DNA of 64,000 nucleotides, from contig NC_085095.1 in NCBI RefSeq assembly GCF_963422355.1, forward strand, positions 3,791,607 through 3,855,606. Reading direction: 5' to 3'. The notes below the pieces were generated by a model. It saw only the letters and a program-made list of their open reading frames with translations. It made no database searches and was not told the DNA's origin. This document shows, one piece after another, positions 1-9,529 of this stretch. Position numbers and translations under genes: made by a program. The DNA is from Corticium candelabrum (Eukaryota; Porifera; Homoscleromorpha; Homosclerophorida; Plakinidae). Position 1 is the stretch's first letter, and every line of letters starts with the position of its first letter.

Positions 1-1106
1 GTGTGTGTGCACGTACAATAATGTTGTTATTGTAAGAGATATTCGAAAACCTGTAGCTTGTTTAATTGCTTTAATCAAAATGGTGGACAAACTTCTTTTC
101 TAGAATCAGCAAACTAAATGTATCTTAATGTCAAAGCAACCACAACTACAACATTTAACTTTTTACACACAAAACTTCATTGATATACAATTTGCGCAAG
201 CATAAAGTGTTTACTATGAGTTGACACCAGCAATTTATATATTGTACTATGTTTGTGCTTGCATATTGCTGTACTCACCAGATCAAGCCCATCCAATGAA
301 AACGATAAAAAATGAAATGTGAGAAAATATAGAACATTGTGAGATCACATATCATCAGCATCTTAACTGTCACACACTTACCTCTCCCTATGTGAAAAAA
401 CATGACGTCAATTAGTGTCGTACCTCAAAAACCACAAAGTTAGGCTCGTGTAGCCAGACCCTTTCAGCGAGTAAGGGTTCAGTTTAGTTGCGGGAGAATG
501 GTTTCAGATGTAAAATCTAGAGAGTACTTATCTTGGAACTTTCAACCCCTATTTCTTCAAGCCATATTTCGTCAAGTTTCATAGTAACATTGTTACCTGG
601 CGCGGATCCAGAGCCTCAAGATGGGGCACGATCAATATCAACAAATAAAACATGATACTAACACAAAATTATCCTACATAGCCTCGGTACTTCTGCATGA
701 AATGGCACTGCGCACTAAGCTGCCAATTATAGTCATCTGAGTATAATGTACGGATTAAATTTTATTCTTCCGGGGATGTTTGCGAGCAAAATCATATATC
801 GATGAATTGAGCGTAGTCTATTTTACATGTCGTAGTGAAAATGTAGCTAGGCGGAGACCGTTACGTCTTTTCTGTCCTGTTGTGAAACGCAGGTGAATTT
901 AAGTCATTGTAATCCACTCATGCTTGGCTCACAATTGCAGCGCATGATATGTGCATATATAGGAATAATCATGCATCAATGGTAGTGGTTTTGTGCATCA
1001 GGTAGTGGTTTTGTGCATCAGAGGCAGGGGTTTTATTTATCAGGGGTGAGGGTTTGTGTCTAAAGGGTTAAGGTTACATCCAATAGTGTTAGGGGTTTTG
1101 TGCGCC
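1..1106. other. Gene-poor flank with minisatellite
   Basis: No convincing exon was found. The tract around 430-520 carries a degenerate GTAGCCAGACCC end like the TA-flanked foldback elements further along. A 20-bp unit ending TTTGTGCATCA is tandemly duplicated at 981-1020. Looser copies of the same phrase (GGGTTTGTGCATCAGGCGTA) recur at about 1350-1430, on the other side of the hAT MITE, so that MITE seems to have landed inside a small minisatellite. Confidence 0.5.
981..1020 (+). repeat. 20-bp tandem duplication (minisatellite)
   Basis: Two exact head-to-tail copies of a 20-bp unit (GGTAGTGGTT + TTGTGCATCA) lie here. Diverged copies follow at 1021-1100 and 1350-1430. It has no coding role that I can see. 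Confidence 0.8.
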
Positions 1107-1340
1107 CGGTGCGTAGAGTGGCATGGGTTAGACCTGGCTATAGCCTCCATTATTTGTAGGCGTGGTCATGCAATCGTACTGTAAATACGTGTGAAAACCA
1201 AAGTTGTATAAAGTATATAAACAAACCTTTTTTCGTTCTACTGTTGCAGTCAATGAAAGTGGAGGCGTTTATATAACTGGACGTGTTCCGTAGCATCTGA
1301 AGTTTAGCCCACCATTTCTACGAGTCACGGTACGCCTCTG
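1107..1340. mobile_element. hAT-type MITE with 8-bp target duplication
   Basis: A 234-bp element with no coding capacity. The left end reads CGGTGCGTAGAGTGGC, and the right end, reverse-complemented, reads CAGAGGCGTACCGTGAC, so the ends form imperfect terminal inverted repeats of the CAGxGGCGTA type. It is flanked by TGTGCGCC (1099-1106) and TGTACGCC (1341-1348), matching at 7 of 8 positions, the 8-bp duplication length of hAT transposons. A diverged second copy lies at 60360-60594 and shares the internal phrases TGTAAATACGTGTGA and CCAAAGTTGTATA. Confidence 0.75.
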
Positions 1341-1580
1341 TGTACGCCAGGGGTAGGGGTTTGTGCATCAGGCGTAGGGATTTGTGCATCAGGCGTAGGT
1401 TGTGTCTTTTAGGGGTAGGAATTTTGTTTATCAAAAAAATCAGTGTATCTCTAGCTTGAAAATGCTAGGATTACAGGTTGAGCCCAAATATTTAAAACAT
1501 TTCATTGAAAGTGTAGCAACATGTGGAACATGCACACCAGTACGTACATGCTCAGGCACTGCATAGTATAATATTATGTA

Positions 1581-2342
1581 GTCTCGCTTAACCTGACCTT
1601 TAATGCGTCCTCATCCCACGCGGGAGAAAGGGTCTGGTGAAGTTTCTTTGATGTTGCCATGTTGCCGCATCATCAAATTACGGTGAACTAAAGACCCTAT
1701 AAATGTTATAAAGAGGCAAGATAATGTTACCGCTCTTATGCCAGTGTTTGCATGTTGGGTGTCTAGAGGATGTAATCATCGATGCTACCTTCGACTCAAG
1801 GCAAGCCTCGAATAACGTTTCATGACCTGTACCGGTGAACAGCCATCGCAAGGTGAGTTCTTGTCGCGAAATGTTGTCGAAATTGTGTGTACGGCTAGCT
1901 ACTAAGTAGTCTAATCCAGTGAGAAGCTAGACGCATAAAATGTGTAGCGGCGTACAGCGAGGCGGTAGCAAGTCGCTGTCAGTTGTTGTGTTGGAGGTTT
2001 TTCCAATGAACTCTTGACAACTACGCGAATTTCCTGAGAGTATAGGAGATGATCGCCTCGCCATACAGCTTAGCGTCCAGCTTCTCGCTGGACTAGCCTA
2101 TTCTAGCTAGCCGAACACGTACGTGCTCGTCACCACCGCGACAGCATGACGATGATTACATCCTGTAGACACCCAGCATGCACTTATTGGCATGAGAACA
2201 GGAAATATTATCTTGCCTCTTTATAACATTTATAGGGTCTCTAGTTCACACAATTTGGTGATGCGGCAACATGGCAACATCAAAGGAACCTCGTTTCCCG
2301 GCGGAATGTTGAGGGCGGAGTTAAGGTCTGGCTACGCGAGAC
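1581..2342. mobile_element. TA-flanked foldback element, copy 1
   Basis: A 762-bp sequence that is almost entirely an imperfect palindrome. The left arm runs to about 1985 and the right arm returns to 2342. The ends start GTCTCGC and finish GCGAGAC, and each is bordered by TA (1579-1580 and 2343-2344). Shared arm phrases include TTTGATGTTGCCATGTTGCC and ACCCTATAAATGTTATAAAG. No transposase is encoded, so it is non-autonomous. The same end family recurs at 25979-29048 and 31120-31690. The TA duplication suggests mobilisation by a Tc1/mariner-like transposase, which is inference. Confidence 0.75.
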
Positions 2343-2344
2343 TA

Positions 2345-3562
2345 AGTACTATCATGGTAGTTTGTAGCTTGGGAAATTATAGCTTGTGCACTGTACAGAC
2401 AACAATCTATACGAGAATACATCAACAAATTACATCAGTACAGAATAATTTGGAGTTCGGCAAGGATATCGTCTTTTAATCCGGGATGTAGTCATCGTAT
2501 CCGGGGTATTTGTGAAGAGTGTCATGGCCGCGGCCACTGCACGATAATCTAGTTGATAAACCAAGAGTTTGGTTGGGCGTTGTTTCGTAGTAGTTTTACC
2601 CGTTGGTACTTAGTTGAGTAGATAGTGTACATATAACGTTTTGAGGACGACGGCATCGCCGTGCTAGACCTACTCATTACCAGAAGCTTGTTTTTATCGA
2701 AAGACACTACTAGCCCGCACGCTCGTAAATCGACGTAAATAGTACGTAAATCGAATTTACGATCATCGTATTGAAACCGTAAATTACGCCGATGCTACTC
2801 GTAAATAGATGTATTTATTCGTAAATGGCCACTTTACGGTCATTTACGTTGCAATTACCGCGCATTTACGTAGCAATTACCGCGCATTTACGTAGCAATT
2901 ACCGTGCATTTACGTAGTAATTACGGGTCATTCACGATTGTTTTACGTAGGGTTCACGACTCAATTTACTCTATCTACCTTACGTCTATTTACGTTGCAA
3001 AAGCGGTTTATCTACTAGTCATTTACGTCTAATTACAGCCTAATTACTTTTCAATTACTGTCATATACGTAGCATTTACTACCCAGTTATATATGAATGC
3101 GGTAACGCGACAGATTGCTAAACAGGTATGCAAAATTTTCGTTTATTGTCTGTCAAAATAATTCTAATTCAGAGAATCTTTTATTGTAAATTCATACAAC
3201 ACAAATTACAAATCACAAGTTAATTATTTAAATTATTTGACAATCTTCTTTCTTCCATATAATTTTCTTCTATGAGGAAAAGATCAGTGATAATATGAGC
3301 ATGCGTGAGATGCTAGTGTCTCAATACATTTAATTCCATTGATGCAGTTTTCTTCTTATGCTCCCCGGTATAATCATCTCCCCATCAATAATTTGAATGA
3401 TTTCAATTAAAAAAGAATCTGTATCAAAAAAGATGTCTAATAATTATAAGTCACCTTATACTAGAGTATCCATTTTTAGAATACCTATCATTTGGAAGTT
3501 GTCAGCTGGAAACCCCAGAGGCACCGGACAGCTCGTCTCATGATGCAACAACAGCACCTGTT
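2345..3562. other. Gap before hAT element; AT-rich, no gene
   Basis: No exon could be supported. The stretch contains the GTAAAT/ATTTAC array (2705-3085) and AT-rich DNA up to the left end of the hAT transposon at 3563. Confidence 0.5.
2705..3085. repeat. Array of GTAAAT then ATTTAC motifs
   Basis: Between about 2715 and 2830 the hexamer GTAAAT or CGTAAAT recurs. From about 2835 to 3075 the motif flips to its complement, ATTTACG/AATTACC. A 22-bp unit containing GCATTTACGTAGCAATTACC is nearly perfectly repeated three times at about 2850-2920. The two halves therefore have opposite polarity and could form a long imperfect hairpin. Transposon subterminal repeats or a degenerate satellite would both fit. 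Confidence 0.65.
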
Positions 3563-6500
3563 CAGTGGCGTAGCCATGCCCTTAGGGACTGACCGGGCAT
3601 TGCCCATATCCATCAATTTCACAAACCAATCGAACAAAACCTAATCATGTACTCATAATTAGCTCAGTTAGAATACAAGCTGTTCTATAGAGCACTAAAA
3701 TTTTGTGCTTTTGCTAACTAGACTTAATCTTCGGCATCTTCCAAATTCTAAACTTGCAAATTTCGTAACTACCCTCTCTAAATCTAACGTTTCAACTACA
3801 TCTTTCTCTATGGTCAAAATCGCTAGACTGTTCATTCGGCTTTGCAGCATCGATTGTCTCGTGTAAGTCTTCAGCCTCTTCAAACTAGAGAAAGTTCTCT
3901 CACATGAGGCAGATGTCACCCCAACAGTCAACGCTATCTGCAAGGCAGATATAAGATGCGGAAAAGCTGCTTTGACCGGCGTAAGAACTCTAATGACGTC
4001 GGCGATAGACTTCATTTCACACATAGATGCATTAAGAAATTTTCTTGCCTGATGAGTTTCATAACCAATTTCCTCACGGTTTATGTCGTAATGTACCACT
4101 AAGGCATTAATGGCGTCTGCTTGAAGGAAGTTTCGGGACTGTGGACTACAAGCCTGAATTGACTTCATAAGGGATCGTCCATCGTTGCTGAATCTTGATT
4201 CCAGTTCCTGCAGCATTTGGTCTATCACCGGTAAGAAAAGCTTTCGTCGTAAATGAATTTTCGTTCTTGCCACGTCATCCAGGGGATCTTGATCGTTGGT
4301 GAAATAATCAGTTAATCGCTGCCCAGTAGTCTCTGTTAAAACGCAATCAGTAATTTCCTTTTGTTTCCGAGTGCGACGACCGGTAACAAGTCCAGGATCA
4401 CCACGACTGCGTGATCCATCAGAAACATCCATATTAACGCTGCAGGTTTGTGCCAAGTGAAGAATTTGCTGCCATGTATCGTCCCACCCGGATTCCCTGG
4501 TCTCCACCAATTGCTCTATCACAGTCTCTAACAAATCAACGGCTCCAGACAGATCTAAATCTTCAGCTTGCAACTGATCGGACAGATTTTTTGTAATAGT
4601 CAGCAGCTTTTCGAAAATAACCAAGTTTGAGGTAAACTCTAACGATTTCACTCGTGACAATAGACCTGCAGCTAAAATGGCTCTTTCGCTGTTGCTAGCA
4701 TTTGTCAAAGAGGATAAGGCATCGACTACTGCTGTAAAGGATTTAAGCATTGCTCGTATAGAGTCTATTCGACAGGTCCATCGTGTGTCTGAAAGTCTCT
4801 TCAGCGTGACGCTCTCACAACGTTGCGGATAGTGACGTTTTTGAGCTTCTAAGAAAATTGGGTGAACAGCAGAAGATGAAACAAAGACGTACAGCCTCTG
4901 AAGGACGTCAAAGAACACACTCGCCGAGGAGACGGACTTTACAGAATCAACGACAACAAGGTTCAGCCTATGTGCGTAGCAATGCGTGTAGACGGCTTTC
5001 GGAGCAATGTCTCTGATTCTCTTCTGAACGCCGGTGTGCTTTCCGCTCATGACACTAGCACCATCGTAGGTTTGAGCAATGCAGTTCTGCAAGGTAAGTT
5101 TGTTCCTTGTCAACACTTGACAGATCTCCTCTGCTATCCCGTCTGCTGCAAGGTTGCCAAGAGGTGTGAAAGATATAAACCGCTCATGAACAGTCCCGTC
5201 TAGAACATAGCGCAGAACAACTGCAAGCTGTTCATTCTTTGCTACATCTTTACTTTCGTCGCAAATAAGACAAAAATAGCCACTCCTTTGTACTTCACTG
5301 CATATTTTCTCTCGTACCATATCAGCCATCAACTGGATCAAAGCGTTTTGAATCTCTGGAGACTTATAACTTACGTTACCGGGGAGCGTTTCAATTCGTT
5401 TGAACAATTCGTGATCATGCCTTGCAAGAAGCTCAAATACAGCCAAAAAATTGCCTGGATTCGATGACTCCTCCGATTCATCGTGCCCACGAAGTGCAAG
5501 ATTCTGTTTAGCACACAAGAGGATAACCTCCGCCAGACATTTTAAATAGTGTCTGTTAGAAAGAACAACGCGTTCATCTTCTTCTGCAAAGAGGTCTTCA
5601 ACTCGTCGACGCTGGCTGTTACAGTCATCCAGTCGCCGCTCATGCCATTCTGCCATAGCATTCCTGTGATGTGCCGAACTGGCATGGATCAGAAATGCTC
5701 CTTTATTACCAGTACCATGCTTCCAGTCGCCGAAACCTATACTGGTAAACGCTGTGTCGGCACGGCCGCTTGCACTGCCAAGGCAGTAATGACGACAGGC
5801 AAAGCAGTAGGCTCGGTCAAATTTTATCGAGTATTCCAACCATGGATATGTTGTGTACCAGGTGGCAACAAACGATCTTCTACATGAGTGTTTTCCCTTT
5901 CCAAAATTTTTAGAAGGAAACTGACAGACCGGTTGGGAAGGGCCGCTCTGAAACCTCGTGGAAATGTCCAACTCTGTAGAGAACACAACATAAATCAATC
6001 ATGAATGCCTGGAAAGAATATGTACATATGTACTTGATATGATCTCCAAAGATGTTGAACACACAGTACTCCTAGCATTACCAGGCTCGGTATTTGCCAT
6101 GTCTTCTCCAGAACCAGAATCATCCGGGGCTTCGTAGGCAGACTCAGCGCTTTCAGGTATGGCTTGCTGAATTTTGTTAGGCATATCGTCTGAATCGCCC
6201 GTTTTGTCACCGTTTTCAATTCTAATTAACCACAAACATTTTCTACAAGTACACCAAATCATTACACTGGTATCTACGAGAAATGATACCTTTTGGGTCC
6301 CCAAAAGTCATTCAGAGTCACAGTATGTCGCTTTCGCTTTCTACGCTTAGCGTTAGACTCTGACGCATCCATCTTCTCCTGCATTGAGCGAATTCAACGA
6401 ATCAGACGCTGAGAATTGATATTAGTCGGCATCCGGGACAGTTCCGTGGGCGGGACTCCTCTATCACGGTGTTCCCGACTGTTTATAGAAATGCGTTGAA

Positions 6501-6589
6501 CTTGAATTTATGTCACCTAAAATACGCGGGCAAAGCAAAAAGTTGCCCGGGCATATGCCCGGTAAAATAGATGCCTGGCTACGCCACTG
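3563..6589 (-). mobile_element. hAT transposon, apparently intact
   Basis: A 3027-bp element. The left end begins CAGTGGCGTAGCCATGCCC and the right end, reverse-complemented, begins CAGTGGCGTAGCCAGGC. The first 14 bp are identical, and the inverted repeats continue imperfectly for about 45 bp (both contain ACCGGGCAT). Both flanks carry ACCTGTT (3556-3562 and 6590-6596), a 7-bp match where hAT usually gives 8 bp. Inside is one complete three-exon transposase gene on the minus strand. Intact ends, a matching flank and an open frame suggest recent, possibly autonomous activity. Confidence 0.88.
3695..6384 (-). CDS. hAT transposase, ZMYM1-like (TTF zinc finger, DUF4371, dimerisation domain)
   Basis: Three exons are read from splice sites: 6384-6290, 6221-6034 and 5973-3695, with phases that agree and giving about 853 residues. 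The start is ATG at 6384; a second in-frame ATG lies at 6372. The N-terminus is basic (KRRKRKR), followed by HTVTLNDFWGPK and an acidic linker in exon 2. Exon 3 holds a TTF-type zinc finger (YCFACRHY), then the RNase-H-like catalytic region with LICDESKDV and TYDGASVMSG, then HCYAHRLNL, LSDTRW, and a C-terminal dimerisation domain with SASCERTFSSLKRLKTY. In this family the protein cuts and pastes the element by binding its terminal repeats. No stop or frameshift interrupts it. The related relic at 45560-46130 is decayed. Confidence 0.88.
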
Positions 6590-6616
6590 ACCTGTTGTCT
6601 TGAAGTTGCTACTGTG

Positions 6617-6770
6617 CCTGCAGCTGTCGCCAGCTCTGCATAATCTATTTCACCTGTTACCATGGCAACAAATTGAATTGAAATTATTGTGCTAATGAAT
6701 TGCATTTGTCACGTGCACGAAGAAACCTGTATAAATAGTTTCACAGGTTGCAGTTGGCGACAGCTGCAGG
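6617..6770. repeat. Small inverted repeat, perfect 16-bp arms
   Basis: CCTGCAGCTGTCGCCA at 6617-6632 is repeated inverted at 6755-6770, with 122 bp between them. Both arms are flanked by related ACCTGT/ACAGGT phrases. It could be a tiny MITE into whose left edge the hAT element inserted. No target duplication was identified. Confidence 0.6.
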
Positions 6771-6997
6771 TTTTCCAAATCGACGTCATGACCACCAACT
6801 GGCTGGAGCTGTTCGTGAAGAGTTGGATCAGAGTGCTGCGACGATCTCGAGCTTGTGGCGGAATTCCTTGCTATAGAAGGACGAGGTCTTCTTCTAGATA
6901 TCGAAGCACGAGACGAAATTTATGAAAAAGATGCATACAACAGTGCAAAAACAGTCTGTTTGCCGTCCTGTCGTCAGGTCGTGAAGGGCACGGCATC

Positions 6998-7474
6998 TAT
7001 GAATTATTTCCTAGCAGCAGTATTGGCCTCCAAGACGGCGGTAAGGTTGAGCGGACGACTGGCTGTCTTGAGAGCGTTCTTTTATGTGTTGGGCATTGTA
7101 GCGTCGTCAAGGCTTATAGGATGTGCGAGAACAACATTGCGACGGATATCTCGATCTGCCAGTCCGTCGGTGAATTGATCCCATGACAATTGGTCGCTGT
7201 TGGGGAGCGAAAGAGACGGATACGCCAGACGTGCCAAGTTCCAGATGGACCGCGCTAACTCCGCTATGGATTCTCCATGCTGTTGGCGTCGGGCACGAAA
7301 CTTGGTTCTGTACTTTGTTGCCTGGCTCTCCGGATTTAAGCTGGTAGCCAGCGCCTTCATCAGCAGCAGGCAGTCGGCACGAGTGACATCATAGAAGCTG
7401 TGGTAAACTTCCCGCGCTAATTTACGGAGACGAACGACTAGGAATTGTCGGACATCTGAACTCCTACTATTCAA
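6998..7474 (-). pseudogene. LTR-retrotransposon gag relic
   Basis: The minus strand reads a capsid-type gag domain of about 130 residues, with KALATSLNPESQATKYRTKF, ARRQQHGESIAELARSIWNL and a D-xx-F-xxGLxDxxIRRNV ending, as in Ty3/gypsy gag. After a stop near 7082 the homologous tail (ALKTASRPLNLTAVLEA) continues in another frame, so a frameshift has broken it. No protease, reverse transcriptase or LTR adjoins it. Its family differs from the gag proteins at 35.4 and 55 kb. Confidence 0.7.
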
Positions 7475-7966
7475 TTCGGCGAATAATTTAAAGGTATAAA
7501 CTCGTTCCGGAAACGAGACTCTGCCACTGTACAGCTACGGCATGACGACCGGCTCAGTGAGTGGAGGCTCCGCAGTCTGATCTGGCGTATGTACGGTACA
7601 ACCACGACGTCGTCTGAACACTCTACCAACTCTAATTAGTCCATTGTCATTTCGCTACATCTGCACGTTTTTCACGCAACTACAATATGCAATCTTAATC
7701 ACACACAACTCTGGGTAACTTCAGCTTATTTCTCAATATCATTTTACAGATAATGATAGGTGTTATTGCTATTGGCTGCACTGAGACACGTATAACAGGA
7801 ATAGCTTCAGAAGATGGACTTGAGGTAGGCATCTGTCCACCTGAATCTTTGTCACTATTTCCAAACTGTACTTGAGAAACGAAGCAAATGTAGTGGCCAG
7901 TATTAATAAACTCTAAGATTACAATATACAGGGGTTGTGACCCCCAAGTGGTTGTTTGGTATGCTC
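7475..7966. other. Gap, no gene seen
   Basis: No recognisable exon or repeat end was found between the gag relic and the 3' end of the minus-strand gene at 8045-9144. The composition is unremarkable. Confidence 0.4.
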
Positions 7967-7995
7967 TTTATTGAAGTAAGACAACTTCCTTTATT
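7967..7995 (-). terminator. Two poly-A signals for the 8045-9144 gene
   Basis: On the minus strand AATAAA occurs at 7995-7990 and again at 7972-7967, about 50 and 75 nt downstream of the stop codon at 8045-8047. Their position supports a transcribed minus-strand gene ending here. Confidence 0.7.
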
Positions 7996-8044
7996 CCCAT
8001 TATTATATCAGAATGACATTATAAGCAATTTACATGCATGTTCT

Positions 8045-9144
8045 CTAACAATCTGTTACCGTTGGGATGATCATGTCCTCTACCGTCAACTGATTATCCA
8101 CAACTTCGCTTCCGACAGGTGAGGTTGTGACATCGACAATATCATGTGATGACCCATGGTGAGTGCTTGGGGACAAGGTTATGTCATCCAGATAACTGGC
8201 ATTAAGCTCATCAACATCATCAGATGAAGTAGAGTCAGTTTCACTATGAATACATAATTTATGACATCTGTAACTGCATGTTGGATTGGGATCATTGATG
8301 ACCATGCACTTGGATTACCTTTCATATCGGTATTCATCTTCAGATGACTGGTCAGATTCATCTAGTGTAGTCAGTAAAGTCTTCAAGCTGATAAAAACAT
8401 TTGAAGTCACAACTGTCCTGTAATGGTACAAGATCTTATGTGTACTCAGCCGTTCTTCTAGGTTCTTGATCTTCTTACTCTCATCCTCTGTTTCAAAACC
8501 TGATCAACAAACTAACAGAAAGATTTGAGAGCTGCATCAGTAGACAACAGTCATTGGATTACACTATGTATACTATATCTACAGATACATGCACAAAGAG
8601 ACGTGCAAATTCAACTGTCGCACTTGTCAGAGTTTACTGGACTACGTGTAGATGGAAACAAAGGTCGTCTTGAGCTGAGTTTGCCTGACCTTAAGGAGTA
8701 GAAATCATTGCTACTGCGTGTCTGATAGCTGTGTCTAAATCGCTAAGTTTTGTACAAGACAGTAGACGTGTATGTATATATATGCCTTCTCTATTCTCAG
8801 TAATCTACTAGCTATCCTACCTGCAGCTATCGAACAGTCAGATTGGTCTGTACGTTCTCTAGAATGGGAAGCTATAGTCTCCGATGTTGCTGAATCGTCA
8901 TGTGGATTAAAGAATAGAGTCATATCGGTGTTGAGAATAGTGCGTCGATAGAAGTAACCTAGAGACTGCTCTGGCCGGACTTACCAATCGCAGTAGGCTT
9001 CCGTAGAGAAGTGGACAATGGCTGACAGCTGAAAGAGCGTAAGATATGACTGTTATTCGTGAAATGATACAGCAGTACCAAGCAAGCTAACCTGCAGTTG
9101 AATACGCGCCTCAGAAATTCGGCAAGCGAGTTGAAACTGGGCAA
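8045..9144 (-). CDS. Unidentified multi-exon gene, acidic C-terminus
   Basis: Five minus-strand exons join with consistent phases and GT-AG borders: 9144-9092, 9028-8985, 8958-8821, 8499-8319 and 8273-8045 (stop). The 44-nt second exon has a strong acceptor (CTCTTTCAG) and donor (GTAAGT). The exons encode at least 214 residues. They read from FNSLAEFLRRVFN through GYFYRRTILNTD, a charged helical stretch (ETEDESKKIKNLEERLSTHK), RTVVTSNVFISLKTLLTTLD and a Ser/Asp-rich tail ending VEDMIIPTVTDC. No domain is recognised. There is no transposon signature, and two poly-A signals follow. The first exon was not resolved; an ATG near 9300 is a candidate. The conclusion that this is a host gene is inference. 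Confidence 0.62.
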
Positions 9145-9529
9145 CTGTAGGCGATCTCTCAAAGCGATGAGTGTCGTAAGTAGATCGTTCCGCTCTTACT
9201 ATTTTGTATTATGCGTCTAGTTGTTTTTCCTGACATCCAGCCGCTCGTCTTGCTCCTGCGTGCTTCCCTGCACTACGCTGACTTCTTGCGGATGTCGTCG
9301 ACATTACAATAAACGTTATACTTCCGGTCACGTACAGGATTTATCCGAAGCTCACACATGCATAAACGAATGCGAAAACAGATAAATTCAGCTTATTAAC
9401 CTCTAACTGCTATATTTAAAGCGTACCGTCTTTGCAGAGTGTACAAAGATAATGTATTTGCTTCGGCTACTCAAACTGTGAACTGCAAAGTGTTCGTATC
9501 TTCGTTTTCGTGAGAATACAGACTTGTAT
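9145..9529. other. Probable 5' region of the 8045-9144 gene
   Basis: This stretch separates the resolved exons from the truncated gypsy element. An ATG-led open stretch of about 30 codons on the minus strand near 9300 (MSTTSARSQRS...) could be a first exon, but no splice junction to the next exon could be fixed. Nothing else was seen. Confidence 0.35.

Noticed and set aside
2705..3085. CRISPR-like appearance of the ATTTACG repeats
   Set aside because: Units are short, contiguous and without unique spacers, the polarity flips, and the context is eukaryotic.
4970..5887. Plus-strand open frames of 77-112 codons inside the hAT gene
   Set aside because: They are antisense to the well-supported transposase exon and show no domain or splice context.
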